NCBI RefSeq assembly: GCF_910592395.1
Contig: NC_088309.1
Location: 20,338,599 to 20,402,598 of the forward strand
Length of the DNA: 64,000 nucleotides
Source: Lineus longissimus
Taxonomy: Eukaryota > Nemertea > Pilidiophora > Heteronemertea > Lineidae
Reading direction: 5' to 3'
Shown in pieces: positions 9,473-22,600 of this stretch (positions within the stretch are counted from its first letter, which is position 1; each line of letters begins with the position of its first letter). Under the pieces are notes generated by a model. The model worked only from the letters and a program-made list of their open reading frames with translations, was not told the origin of the DNA and did not search any database. The position numbers were made by a program, and so were the translations under genes.

Positions 9473-12395
9473 TCATTTCGACCATTTGTCCATTTCTGCT
9501 ACTGTTATTGTGTGATCTAACTGATGATGTACTTTCGGGTAGCACTTGCGAATTCTCGCCATTGCCAGATGGACATGGCGGTAATAGCTGCTAAAGTTAT
9601 TGCTGAGGATTGGTATAGACAGACCAGTGATGATCACCCCGGATAACGCACAGAGAACACCAACACAGTAACCTGGAGAGGTTTGCGGATACATGTCACC
9701 GTAACCGACGGTAGACATTGTCACCATGGCCCACCAGCATCCCTGCCAAGGGGTCGTAAAGCTGCCATCCAGCGCTATCTCCGCCGCGTAAATAAATATA
9801 GCGAAGAACAACGTCCCAATGCAAAGGAATGCTACAATGGTCATGAAGTCTTCTACACTTTTGGTGAGCACCATCAGCAGTACTTTCAAGCCAACAAACC
9901 CGTTTGAGAGACGAAGTAGCAGGACCGGCCGAAGGAGCTGTATTCCAATACTTGCTAACCACACATACTTGATGCGAACCGATGGTTCGGAACCAGATAC
10001 ATGTGGTGAGATGGCAAATATTACCGTCGCCCAAAATGTTAGGATTATTAGACCATAAAGAGTCTTTCCCGACTTTAAATACACAATTTTATACGGACAC
10101 ACAATGACACGGACGATAAAATCTACGAGAATAATAAAGTTGACGTTGACATCAAGAATCAGGAACTCAAACCTGATGATAGTAGTGAAAAATATATGCC
10201 ATTTCTCTGACCCGACAAGCATCGTGATGCTATCGTTCGTACGATTCTCCGGAAGATCAAGTCGTTCTCGTAACGTCGTATCGAAGTTGAGCATCAGCGT
10301 GAGAGTAGACAGCACAACCATGAGGGACATGAAGATAGACCACATCTGCAAGAGGAAAGGGAATTAAACACATACATTTAGCGACAAGAATCAGCAAGGA
10401 CACATGCAGTTCAGGTCCAGATTGGGTCACCCCCTTTTCCATACACGGCCCTTTCCTTTTGTTCGCCTGACTTCCGACACTCTTCAATCTGATGAACTCA
10501 GGGAACATATAGCCAATGTTGATTAGATACGAAGCGTATACTGCAAATTTTTATTGACTATACTTAGCAGATGGCAGATTTGTAGTGCAAAATTCACTCA
10601 GAGTGATCGATGACACTTCACAAAAGACTAGGTTAGGATAAAGACAAAGGGTATTTGTGGCGATTTATGTTCCCTTCGACTCCCCCTTTTCCATTTACGC
10701 GCCCTTCCGGTTACTCGTCGTGGTGAACACACGAGGTACAGCTTATAGTCTGATGTGTGTTGACTCTGTTTTGATTTGTGGAGGAGATACCAAGCAGTAA
10801 TTGATCACCCACCACGCTCTTGAAAATCAGTGCCAGAGAACACATTTTGTATGTTTAATGCTGATCAATATTTTGTTATTCGAGTCATTTCAACTATCAA
10901 GTAGTTACATACTCTCTATTCTATGGTATCATGTTCCTTCCTCAAAAAGGACCAATATTGGCACACTATGTGTCTGCATAGCGGTGAGGCAATTTTACCA
11001 CTGTCACAAGTGACAGGTATTGACAACTTACGTCTGGCTAAGTAGCACTAAAATCATTGTCAGGTTGTTGGTGCATTAACTCAAACTATCAAATTCGGTA
11101 GCTTTAGAAACTGAAAAGCACCCAAGAATGGCGAAGGAGCGGATGGCTAGAACTACTGAATTCGTATTTTATGGTGATATTTATTTACGGTATTAGGCTA
11201 TGTCACCCAAGAGCCCTCAGAGCTAATGACTTTTTAGCTTCAAGAGGAATCGGCATACTCAAGTTTCACCGTTCTATAAAGACCGCTCATGAATATTCAA
11301 GAAATTGGTGAATGTGTGCACATTTTCGTTCGATCCCATTTATGAAAAGTTTCTATTTGGATAGATAATGTTTGGCGACCACTCCCGACCGATGGTCCAG
11401 ATGTAATTTTCCAGCTTGGCGTTTGTTGCGATTTCGTACTCGAGTATAAAAATAATTTTGATTAATATGTATCAGTACCAACTTGCTCCCCAATACCTTT
11501 CAGAACTTCTCACCGTTCATACCGTTTCTCGAACTCTGCGCTCTTCGGCCGTTCTTCTGTCTATCCCAAAGGCCAATGTCATGTCAGTCGGTGGTAGAGC
11601 ATTTTCAATTGGAGCCCCTCAGCTGTTGAACAAACTTCCTTCAACTGTTAGGAGCTGCAGCTCTCTGTTATCTTTCAAGGGACAACTGGAACATTTGCTT
11701 TTTAAAGAGGCCTATCAAGCGCTTTGAGCGGCCAGTTAATGGTTGGATACTGCGCTATATAAGACCCGTATTATTATTATTATCATCAGTTAAACTAGAT
11801 TTCTTGTATATCAATAATCGGCACGGGTGCCTATACTTACAGTAGCTGTTTTACAGAAGCAGGGAAACTCTAACATTATCCACAACCTGGCTGCGGCTTT
11901 CTTCCATCCAATTGAATCTTCATACATTTTGAGGCTCTTCTCAAAATCCCAAAGTATTTCTCTCCTGACTGTCTCCTCAACCGTTTTCTCCGACTCCGCG
12001 GCAGCTATTTTGCCAACGCAACATGAAGCAATCATTGTCTGTGGTATATTCCAAAACTCCATTTCTGTTAACATGTCATTCGCGCATGTATCTGATGGAA
12101 TATGCACCACACCCTCCCTGCATGCTTGAAGGATAGCGTTAAACAGATCAGGTCGTCTGTCAAAGTAATGCGCATCAAGATCCGCAATGAAATATCTTTC
12201 ACACTCCAAAATCGAAGCCAATTTTGAATGAGGCACATTTAAGAGCGTGTCCCTGGATGTCACAAAAACCGTTCCTCCAATATTCAATTTGATAAGATCC
12301 ATCTTCTTTGTTGTGTTTTCCTTTAGTCTGCCAACTTGCATGTTTGAAAGTACAGTGTGTGTACGTAATTTTTCAGATCTAGAGTTCGAAAGCAT
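9473..12395 (-). CDS. Voltage-gated K+ channel-like subunit (Kv family, non-Shaker T1) with a degenerate voltage sensor
   Basis: Two coding exons, 12395-11841 and 10345-9473, join at phase 0 (donor ACT/gtaagt, acceptor ctcttgcag/ATG) to give 475 residues. Residues about 33-130 are the T1 tetramerisation domain (LNIGGTVF, YFDRRPDLFNAIL). It has the HX5CX20CC zinc site of Kv2-4 type channels (H98, C104, C125, C126). S1 begins at about 186. The pore has TMSTVGYGDMYPQT (about 394-407) and ends in an S6 most like the Shaw type (GVLCALSGVI). Odd points: S4 (about 316-333) keeps only R324 and R330 of the usual five or six charges, the S3 Asp is absent, and the S6 PVP hinge reads SIP (428-430). It could be a silent modifier subunit or a voltage-insensitive K+ channel. 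Start codon chosen as the first Met of the open frame. Confidence 0.85.
11440..11790 (+). mobile_element. Truncated 3' end of a non-LTR retrotransposon (Jockey/CR1-like)
   Basis: The plus strand encodes a typical C-terminus of a LINE reverse transcriptase: LAPQYLSELL, then a region ending RAFSIGAPQLLNKLPSTVR, then LLSFKGQLEHLLF and a stop at about 11725. Next come 'gcgctatataagacccg' and a TATTATTATTATTATCATCA tail, the usual 3' terminus of this class. The 5' part is missing. It lies in the Kv-like gene intron, antisense to that gene. Confidence 0.8.
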
Positions 12396-13849
12396 CCATA
12401 AAAAATAGTCTTAACAAAATTTGATAGGCACTAATCACAGATGTATAGCATATAGGTGGCATATAGGTTCTACCTGTTGGCATGAGCGATGATGCCAACT
12501 GCAGACGACTATATATAGTAGACTCCCGCGGCATTCCATAGTCATACTAAATATACAGAGGGAGGGACGAGGCCGATCTACTGCGTCCGGAGTGTAGCTG
12601 ATACTATTAAGTATCCGAAACCGAGTCCAAACTGCGGATATAAAGAACGAATCGATGCTGTATATGATTCAATCCCTAATTCAATCCTGACCACCAATCG
12701 CGTTGTGATATCAAGAGCGCATTATGATTATATCATGATATGGGACCATCCATCGGCCCGGCGTTTGATTCAATTTCCAGCGCGAGTTTTCACTCAACAA
12801 AACGCTTTTCAGATCTTAAAAATTGGAAAGTTGATGGATGGTACATAAATGAAATGCCAATATCGAGCAATGAATAAACGATGTGCTTTTGTGTTGTATG
12901 GACGAAGTCAACATGTAACCTGACAGCAAGGAACTAACATGTTCAAAAAGATAAATTTGAACAGCTTGATCAGGGTGTTACCAGGTTCGGTCGATCGTTG
13001 TGTCTTCTTCAAATATTGGGTGATATCAGAGTCTTTTATATGAAATTTTTTAATGTGAATAAACGACTGGTAAATGCGTTAACCTCAGTTTTGTGCATTA
13101 CATTTCAAGTGTAAAACGGATTTTTAATTCTTTATTCGTCCCACCTAATGTCGAAAATGTAGGCTTAGCCTATAGAACATCTGCATCGCATATCAGTGAA
13201 GCTTGTAAAACGTGCTGGCTCTATTTGATAGGGCAAATATCCCTAAATTTACTGTGACGCTTTGAATATATTACGCACATCGTGTAAACTACAATCCCTC
13301 TACCATTCTACCAGGATTCTCGTATCTTTACTGATAACATTTTTATGGTCGAAATATCATTTTTTTGGGGGGTAAAATTTCTTTGTTGTTGAAAACCTGC
13401 ATTTTTGCGCCGCAAGTCTTGTGTTTCTTATAGTTATGTATCTGCATTAGCTGATGAGATTATGAAAGTGGACGTTTGAGGCAAACTGCATCATCTATTA
13501 AAGGACCACAACACAGAAGGTTCGTTTTGGTGATCGAAGAAATTGCCAGACGTGTTGTTCAGTTGGAACAGGGCCCAATACGCACGTGCAGGGGCCTGCT
13601 GGCAGTTGCTCATTATTTTTGGCACAAACTTGTTCAGTGGCAGGTATTCAAATAGCCTAGCTAATATAACACATAGGCTAAGTGGTTAATACTTAAACCT
13701 TGGTGCAGAAAAGGGCATGTGTGGCGAGAAGAAATCCGTTAGAAAAACTAATCTCAATTTCCTATAAATCTAAGTCCCAATCCAGTATTTGTCAAAGTAT
13801 ATGTAATAAAGTTATCGCACCAATACACATGGTTTAGTTCGCAAGCTTT
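12396..13849. other. Intergenic between the Kv-like gene and the Kunitz gene
   Basis: The two genes diverge here, so promoters for both are expected. No ORF or repeat is recognised beyond short A/T runs. Confidence 0.4.
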
Positions 13850-13855
13850 TATAAA
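13850..13855 (+). promoter_or_regulatory. TATA box of the Kunitz gene
   Basis: TATAAA lies 105 bp upstream of the ATG. An initiator-like 'tcattcag' follows about 25 bp downstream, which would give a short 5' UTR. Confidence 0.5.
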
Positions 13856-13954
13856 GCTATCCGTCATCATTCAGCTAAGTTGTGAAACTCAGTTCTTGTG
13901 AATATTTGAGACCTTTATTTCCCTTAATTTGAGAAGAGATTTCGCCATCCGAAA

Positions 13955-14856
13955 ATGAAGGCTGCTCTTATGTTGGTCCTGGCTTTGGTCCTAGTGGTTG
14001 GAGTTCGTAAGTATTTGACACTGTTTGTCCCTCTAACAAAAAACGTTTTCGTCTCTGATTGTGACCAATGGGTTTCAGTGTATGCTCCACAGTGCGACTG
14101 AATTAGACGCATAAACGCAATTTAAGCTGACTATGTAGTACATGTATATATGATATTGATATAAGTCTATGTATAACACCGACACCTTGTCATGCAAAGA
14201 CTTCTGGTTGTTAATTTCTGTTTAATTTCCCAACTTTTCAATTCGTCGATCCAACTCATATCGTGCGCGATCGCACGACTTGTGAATTCGCCCCTTCATA
14301 CTTGATTCCGATTTTTCAATTTTGTCGCAGTTCGGCTGAGGGGCATTCCATCATTGTCGCATCATTGTTCCAAAAGCTACCTGTACCCGAAGCTTCGGGC
14401 GGTTAACCTTGTTGCCTCAAAAAAAGACAAGGAAACGAAGACAAGACAAATTTGGCTTCGCATCGTTTCTCGAGCAGGGTCTGTGCCATAGCTTTCCTCG
14501 TCTGATACTCTTGTTTTGATATGCATTGTATTGTCTCTGCTCTGCATTGTGCTTTGTCTTGTCTTCGTTAAATTTGTTTTAGTCTTCGTTTCTTTTGTCT
14601 TTGTCTTCATTTCCTTGCCTTTATTTGCGGTATTAACGGCCTATACACCTTTCCAGATTCCTATGACTCCCAGTGTCAAATGGAGGCCGACCCAGGCCCG
14701 TGCCGCGGTAACATCATCCTCTACTACTTCGACACAGAGACCGAGTCGTGCAGACTCTTCACCTTCGGGGGGTGCAAGGGAAATGCCAATAGGTTCCCCA
14801 ACAAGGCAGCTTGTGAGGAGGTCTGCATGTACAAATCAGTATACGATGAGAAGTAA
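13955..14856 (+). CDS. Small secreted single-domain Kunitz-type serine protease inhibitor
   Basis: Two exons, 13955-14006 and 14657-14856 (phase 1, C/gtaagt and tttccag/AT), encode 83 residues. Residues 1-17 form a classic signal peptide (MKAALMLVLALVLVVGV). The rest is one Kunitz/BPTI domain with six cysteines in canonical order: CQ..., GPCRG, SCRLF, GGCKGNANRF, AACEEVC. P1, the residue after the second Cys, is Arg, as in trypsin-like protease inhibitors. The usual FxYGGC reads FTFGGC. A short tail, MYKSVYDEK, ends the protein. One domain behind one signal peptide indicates a secreted inhibitor, perhaps defensive; the target protease cannot be told from sequence. Confidence 0.92.
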
Positions 14857-15632
14857 AGTTGACGGAAGATATTTTTCCAGGAATGAGCCAGTACCGACTC
14901 ATGACGACTAAAGATGATAATGGATACAGGTTTCTCTTCTATATGTCACCTTTCAACGGATTCACGTCTTCAGACGTTTCCTTTTTCTTCACTTTGTGTG
15001 AATGATTCTTTACAAGATGGATTATCAAAACTAATGTTAAACGAGAAACAAAACGAAACAAAGCGGCCCACAGCGTAACAGTGCTGGTCAAAATAACATC
15101 GCCAGTGGTGCCGCGCACTCTCGCATGTTTTTTATTGCCCATAGCTTATTTGTGATGTTTTTACATGTATTTGTATTTATTTATATCCGGCTTGCTGTAC
15201 CAGAGGTCATGTCATATACCGCATGTGTGTCTTCGCCCGTGTGTCTCCACTACATGTATATATCGAACCTAGTTATCCTCTGTCGGGCTCACGATGGGGT
15301 CCTTAGAGGGGGATGCAACGTGAAAACACCAAGAGACATGATTTCATACATATTGCCCATGGTCATCTTGTGCATTTGGAGTAAATCGGATCATAAAGGT
15401 AAAATTGGCTGTGTCGTCATTTCATTACACCACCACCCTCCGGAAGGGACCGCTTCAACCATGGACACCAGAGTAATGAAGAAAACAAATAGTGGACTAC
15501 CTTTGCACTAACGAGCAGCCGTCTTGTGTTTTTTGTTTCATTGTCATCTGTCTTCGAATAGTGTGATCTCAATGATTGTGCCAAATTCGTTATCATCAGT
15601 TATTGCTGTCTGTATTGTATATATTGTACGGA

Positions 15633-15638
15633 AATAAA
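15633..15638 (+). terminator. Poly(A) signal of the Kunitz gene
   Basis: AATAAA 777 nt past the Kunitz stop. It is the first clear signal, so 14857 to about 15655 is probably 3' UTR. Confidence 0.5.
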
Positions 15639-15764
15639 ATTTTCCCATTTGAATCCCAGCACTTCACTTATAGTCTTAGTCTCATCTGACATAACCCCTT
15701 ATTTGGGCAAGCTGCGCACAACCTACACTCTGGTGCCACTTAAGCTGCATTTCCGTCGATCGCA

Positions 15765-16215
15765 ATCAGGCTTTATTGGAGACAGTTTTGAAAGGTCGAC
15801 ATTTTCAATTTGTGAATCTTAACCAGTCTTTACTTGAGACAGTTTGGATGAATCGCAATAAAGTTTTACTTGGGGACAGTTTTGAAGACAAGAGGTCCTG
15901 CATTGTGAAACACAATTAGACTTTAATGGAGACAGTTTTGAAAAGAAGACATCTTGCATTGTAATCAGGCTATACAGTGTGCAATTGTGAAGATCAGGCA
16001 CCCTCCATTAATGTATCATAATCCATCTTTATTAGGAATGGTTTGAAGGCAAGATATTTTGCATTTGTCGATTACTGCATGTTACTTGGGACAGTTCTAC
16101 TAAGAAGATGTCCTGCATTTGCGTATCATGCTCTGGCTTGAAAGTGCAGGGGGTTTTATGACAGGATGTTGTGCATTTGTTGATCACAATCAGTTTTGAC
16201 CAAGGACAATTTTCA
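15765..16215. repeat. Degenerate tandem repeat, about 60-70-bp unit
   Basis: The unit resembles 'gacagttttgaa-agaagac-tcctgcattgtg-atcac-atcaggcttta-ttgg' and is seen at least six times with heavy divergence (cores near 15780, 15838, 15878, 15925, 16025 and 16090). No coding content. Confidence 0.6.
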
Positions 16216-16496
16216 GCACCTGCATTTGTAGATGCCATTCTTTCTCGAGTGGAATGCATGTTAGACACTGCTCAAATGCTCTCTGCTCGCCCTCGCTCCA
16301 CTGTCATCAGTGTCAGTTGTAGTTTGGGCCGACTTAGCTTCTCTATGAGGTGCCAAATGTTTCCTAGGCGGGTTCCTTGGTCAGCAGGATTTGCCTTATA
16401 AGCACTTTGATCTCGGTGCCCTGTCAGGATCAAGTTAAGCTAAGCCATATACTACTACCTAACAAAAAAGGACCATTATTTTTACATCTACATGAA
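16216..16496. other. Intergenic beyond the basigin 3' end
   Basis: No feature recognised. Confidence 0.3.
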
Positions 16497-16502
16497 TTTA
16501 TT
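16497..16502 (-). terminator. Candidate distal poly(A) signal of the basigin-like gene
   Basis: AATAAA on the minus strand, followed by a T/GT-rich stretch ('tttttgttaggtagtag'), as expected of a cleavage site. It would imply a 3' UTR of about 3.1 kb. Confidence 0.35.
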
Positions 16503-19500
16503 ATACATTATGATATTGACAACATTCTATTGGCATGAAACAACAAAAATTACAACAATCCCAATTAATATATAGGTATTCGTTACATTACAAGCAAATC
16601 TCCAAACTGTTGTTAATGAGGGAAATGTTTGATTAGAAAGGGTATCAACAATTTTATCATCAAATATTATGAATCCAGAATTCTACAAGTTCGTGCAAGT
16701 ATGAACTTATCACAAAGAGAAACAAAATGCAATACAACATGTAAAACATGTGAAACAAATTCAGCCACTGGAACAAGTTGGGGGTATGCCTAATCGGCAC
16801 CTGACATATCAGTGCCAATAAATTACTGGTATTACCTAAACGGTGACCAATTACTTATACGGTTCGACATTGTTTAGTAACAAGTATAGGGAATGACTTG
16901 ATTATGAATTTAAAATGTCCAATATTAGATGATGACTTCTTTTGCATATCATTTGGCTGTAAATACAACAAAAGATCTTCATCAACTCCCTTATCATTGA
17001 GAAATAACCCAAAGAGAATGAATAATACAGACTTTCATTATCATTTTTCCAATTGTGTATGTGACACAGGTTTTTGTTTCCCAAACAATGCTTTTAAGAC
17101 TAGGTCAGGAACTCAAAGGTACAATCTGTGCCCATGAACTTATCGTGACCCAGAAATAAAACAGTCAAGTGAGTCATTATGTTTGTGTACACAATTCTAT
17201 GTAACAAATTGGCAATAGTCTGAAGGTATTACTGTGTATCATGTACAGGCATAGACATTCTACATGAATAACTTAGACCTTGGTGATTTTACTGAAGTTA
17301 TCATGGACATGCTAAAGACAACAGAATATATCACTAAAATGCTCTTTCTAACCTGCCTAACCTACATGGTACACCAAGATATACATTTGAAAAATTACAC
17401 ACAGATCATTTTTAAGTGAAATATTATGTTTGTAATGATTAATTAGTTTATCTAATGCCCTAGCAAGAACCTTAATTTGATTGTGCCAATATAAGACAGT
17501 CAAGCATTTACTGAATACTCAAGACAGACTTCAATAAACTTATTTGACTAATCTGACTAAATGACAGTGAAATTGAGATATCAATGAATGAACAACTGAA
17601 TGGCATCACAGTCACTTTACATGCCGATTGGTGATGCAAGAATAAAGGCATTTATAACTAGAAAATAAACCCCCATGGTCACAGGTGAATAATTCTGATA
17701 TATGAAGTTATAACTTGCCAAACAATTGGAGCATGACCATTTGCCTAGAACAATAATTGTCTCAGAGTCTTGCTGTCACACACTCACACAAGGCCAGGAC
17801 TTAAGACGTGATGGCTTGGCAAAGCAGCTTTACTTTTGCTCTCTATCTAGAAATAACATTACACTTTCAGCCAAAAGATGATTTTAAAGTGTCTCAAACT
17901 CACACCACCACACTCAAAGACGTACAAAACAAAATATAATCATAAATTATGCTATTGATCAATAAAAGAAGTGTATAAGAGGTGCAGAAATAACCAATAC
18001 TTGCTGGACTTTAAAATGACGCGAAGCATTAGTTGTCAAATGGTAATGCACTTCATGTACATTTACGTCCATTCCTCTCGTTTTCAAAGTAAGTGTACAA
18101 AGTCCAGTTTATAGGACTTTTATCATCATCATGGAGGAATACAAAAAAAGCAGTTCTTGCCCTGCATTTTCAAAATACGAGTCTTTATGAAAAAGTCTTG
18201 GCTGCTTAATTTCCAAACCAGTCCCAAGAGAAAATGTACATTTTCATAACGATGTGGAGTACAAGTTAGTTTATTACAAAACTGACTATGACAGATTTCA
18301 TTCTTTTTCAAAAGATATCATACTCTCAAAGTTCACCTTTACCCTTGGCAGGTCAACCTGCCTGAATATCAAATATTTTGTCAAGTGCACCAACAGTAGG
18401 ACAAGAAAATTGTTGCTAATCTTTTTACATATAGTGCAACAGGCCAAATAAGTGGACAGGATCTCTTCCGTTAAGTATAATTTCAAACCAATGAAAGATT
18501 TCAGACCAATAACCTTAATTAAAACAGTTTAGAGCTCGAGACTCCTTCGAGTTTGTCCAACATAGACTTGTATAATACACTATGTACAACTATCACACCA
18601 TTTCGTTCCACATCTAGATAAACATCCGTAAAAGGGTTAATTATGAATTCTGCACAATAAGCATTGGACTGCAGGCAGACTCTCGTTACTGTAGTTCGCA
18701 CAATGTTCAGAAATCTTTCATATTTCTCTAATATCTGTATTTTGGTGAGAATTTTAAGGAACTACAGTTTTGGTTTGCGGTGCCATTTTTCTGACAGGCA
18801 AGGTTATATTGTTAGACAGTGTGAAAATTCAAAATTAACCTAAGGATCATGCACAGTTCAGCAAAAAAGAATGTCAGCATTATCTAAACAGAGGCAGAAA
18901 GAATTTATACATTCATCAATGAAAGTTCTTTTCACACCAACTTTACAACTTGACTTGATAACAATCTACTCTACTTAAAACATAGATATTCACAATTTGA
19001 AAGATTCTAAACTACTTATGGGTACAAAATATCAACAATCTTGATTGCTGTTACAACTGTCACTGTCATCCCAGAACTTCTCACTGGAATTACACAACAC
19101 CACTGGCCTATTTCGCAAGGAGCTTAACCTGTCCTTCAACAAATCTTCAAATAAAATGTGCTACTTGGACTTGTAAACTCCCCATTTTCAATTTAAAAGG
19201 AGGAGTTTCCTTGTAAAATAGACACTGGTGCTACCTCCTCTGATATTGCATAACTACGGTATAACAGACAGGACAAATACCCCAAAGTACACATGTACAA
19301 CTATTAAAGTCAGGTGGGTTGGGGCAAAACTTGGATCAGAAAAGATCAACTTATATATATTAATTTATATACCGGTAGCTACTTTCATAGGGATGTCATA
19401 AAGTCCAGGAAAAATATGTCACGATTTATTTCACAACCATTTTCTGGAGTGTGGAGTTCAACAGATAAACTTTCTACACTTTTGAACTATTATTTTTCTA

Positions 19501-19604
19501 TTAACTAGATTTTTCCTGATTTATGCATTTTGTACACTCTTAGTGACACTGTAAAGACCCCACATATTTTCTTAATTCAGTTCCCCACTGTAGTTCATTT
19601 AATC
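16503..19604 (-). other. Probable long 3' UTR of the basigin-like gene
   Basis: Three kilobases of AT-rich, ORF-poor sequence with no splice-bounded coding block, directly after the basigin stop codon. The alternative is plain intergenic DNA. Confidence 0.45.
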
Positions 19605-22600
19605 CTAGGCTTTAATATTCTTGTTCCTCTTTCTCAGATCATCATCTTTGTGGTCATGGGAGTTGGTTCTGGAAAAAAAGAGATATTTTCAAAAATATTT
19701 CAAGAAATATTCAAATGAATTTTTGACACATGCAAACTAACACACCACAAGAGGAATCCCAGCCAGATTTCTTTAGTTAAGCCCAATATCCAACAGCACT
19801 CAGGCCTATTTTAGTTCACCGATCACAATTGATCAGCAACAGATCTGTTAACTCTTAGTTGGTTTTCAAATGTCCATAACCAGCCTTAAAATTTGTGTAT
19901 CGGATTGCACTTTTGATATGTGTCACCTTGGTTTGAGCTGAGGTCGACACTTACTTTTGAACATCGGGGGAGTCATCCTCTTCATGACGCTTGCCACGTT
20001 TCTTCTCATAGATAAAGATGATGACACACAGAATGACAACTTCGACGACGATTCCAAGGAAAGGCCATAGAGCAGCATATTTGTCTGAAAAAAAAGAGGT
20101 TAATATATACCGTTTAGTGATGAGAGAAGACCATTTGGGAATGATATCATATTTTTCCGTGTATTGTTACCACCCTTAATGGTCACATTGAAGTGCATAC
20201 AGTTTTGTTGTGTTGTTTTGCAAATACATGTACTTAAACAATTTCGTGCTGTGACAACGACACTAAAATGGGTCACTGCATAATGAGCGTTGACCCACAC
20301 AATATTTTTGGCTGTCTAATCAATAGAGTGTCAATCATGGCAGAACAAGATTGGAAATGTAAATATAAATGACACACCAGAGGTTCAGAATTGACTGAAA
20401 AGGTGACTGTTCAGCATTTTACTTTAAAGTCCAGGTGTAGGTGCCTTACACTCCAAATGCAGTGCATTGGCCTCATCCTACTATTAACCACTCCAAGAAC
20501 ATGTAGTGGTGGGCTTTCTGGAGGTGTGCACATACACCACAAAGAAATTTTGCAGTTGCCAAGCATTGTTACATGTATAATGAATGCAGTTAGTCTGAAG
20601 TCCTCCTGAAGAAATAAGTTTTCTTGATGAAAACATTTGTTTCCTAAACTGTTTTTTGTCTCTCCCTAAAGGTTAGAGAAACCTGGCTGAAACCTTGCAC
20701 GAACTACCCAAAGCAAGATTAAAGAACTAGGGGGAGATGAATTATTCCCTCAATTTGACAACCAAGACAGAGGGCAAACACATTTAAATGGACAAAAGTG
20801 ACATACCTTTGACTCGCACCAAAATTGTGGCACTGGTGGAATTGAATTCATTTGTTGCCCTGCAGCCATAAGTTCCAGCATCTTCCATCACAAGTTCTGA
20901 GATTTCCAGCTTAGCGTTAGGGATGCCATTTGCAGCTGAAATGATGGTCCTATTCTCAGCTCCGCTAAGTGGCTTCTCTGTCTCATCGTCCATGACTCTG
21001 AACCATGTGATTGTTGGGATGGGGTAAGCGAATGCCTTGCATTCAATCTTGACAGTGTCACCCTGGACGAGGTTCTTGGAACGGTCAAAGTGGTTAATAT
21101 ATGGCGTGGCTGAAAAATATATTTAAACTCATTAGAATAACTAAAATCTTTTTTAACTACAATGCATTTTTAGAAGAATTTAGATAAATGGCTTTACTAG
21201 TGGGCATCCACTGCCATCGGCATAAAAAGACACAGCCAAAAGTTACATGGCGTTCCCTTTTGAATTACCAAACCTTCACATTCCACTGTTGCCATGGCGC
21301 AGGAAGTACTATTGACTGGACTAAAATTTCTGTATTTATGTCCCATATCCATTGCCTGATTGATTAAACAGTCAAAACAATAGGAGACCTACATTCAAGT
21401 ACATGTACAATGACTCACTCACTTCGCACCAAATTTAACCCGCTAATTAATGAGACAACAACGACCATTGTCGACACAATAGTACTTATTCATATTGTTG
21501 TCTGTGTGAAGGGTCAAATGACAGATTATTCTGGTCTCAATTGTCTACTTCAAATCATTCACAACGAGTCAATCTTTCGAGTCCTGTGATGTGCAACAGA
21601 TCAGCACTATCCTGCAGATGACAGTGCTCATCTTTTTGTGAATAATGAGTGTTTTGAAAAATAATTCCAACTGTCATGTTGAATACCTAAAAATTATCCT
21701 GCAGCAAGTTTCAGGCCAAGGTCACACAGGCATTGAATGGCATAGCCTCTAAACATCACCTAGCATACTTACATTCAACAAAAGCAGACCCAGTGACGTT
21801 GACATTTGGAAGTTCCTCTTTATCAGGGAATACAACACAATCAAACTGCCCAATGTTGTCACGAGCTAATGAGAAGAATTATATAGAATTATATATGTAA
21901 GCTATCAGTGCAATATGGTCATTGTCCAAAAAGGAAAAGTCTTAGTTCGGTCTTTCAAAACATTTTAAGCAAGAACTTTTAGTTCTGCAAGTGCTCCAAG
22001 AGATCGATCGACCTTCGTACAGTACAGAGTGCAATAATGCATCTGAATGATGAACTCGAGGAGAAGGCAACACAGGTGATTCAATCCAATAAGATGGCTG
22101 CAGGCCATGTGGCATAGATCCAGTTACGCACAACTTAAAATTCAATATTGTCAAGTTAGGAATGGAAACATCATTAGAAAATTCAACATCGTCAAGCTAC
22201 ATGTAGGAATAGGAACAGCATCAGAAAAAAGGAGGTGATGTTCACCAAGTGCATAATCTATTCAACTTACTAGCTTCATTGATAGTAATGGTATCATCAA
22301 CTCTACTGATGTTGTATACAGTTTCTTCTTTGCCACTGCCATTGGCACCATTAACCAACTCTTTGCCTTTCCTGTACCACATCAGAGAGTAACCATTCAA
22401 CGTGCCAACAGAGCAACCAACCGTTACTGTATCAAGTTCGTTCTTCAAGACATCATTTTTACCAGTAACTGTGGATAAGAAGTGAGAGAGATGTACCATT
22501 TCTGATCTGTTTTATCAAGATGAAGTGCAAGTTTAAAAGAATTAATCACTCCACCTTCAGACGAAGTGTAGTTCAAGGGCGAGATTGTTTGATGAATACA

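Noticed and set aside
9683-10058. Plus-strand ORFs over the Kv-like pore exon
   Set aside because: Antisense shadows of the channel frame.
14415-14620. Inverted AGACAAGG/CTTCGTTT-rich text in the Kunitz intron as a structured RNA
   Set aside because: It is low-complexity purine/pyrimidine sequence with imperfect pairing and no conserved shape.
14516-14911. 131-codon plus ORF over the Kunitz second exon
   Set aside because: Wrong frame; the Kunitz frame is fixed by six cysteines and the splice phase.
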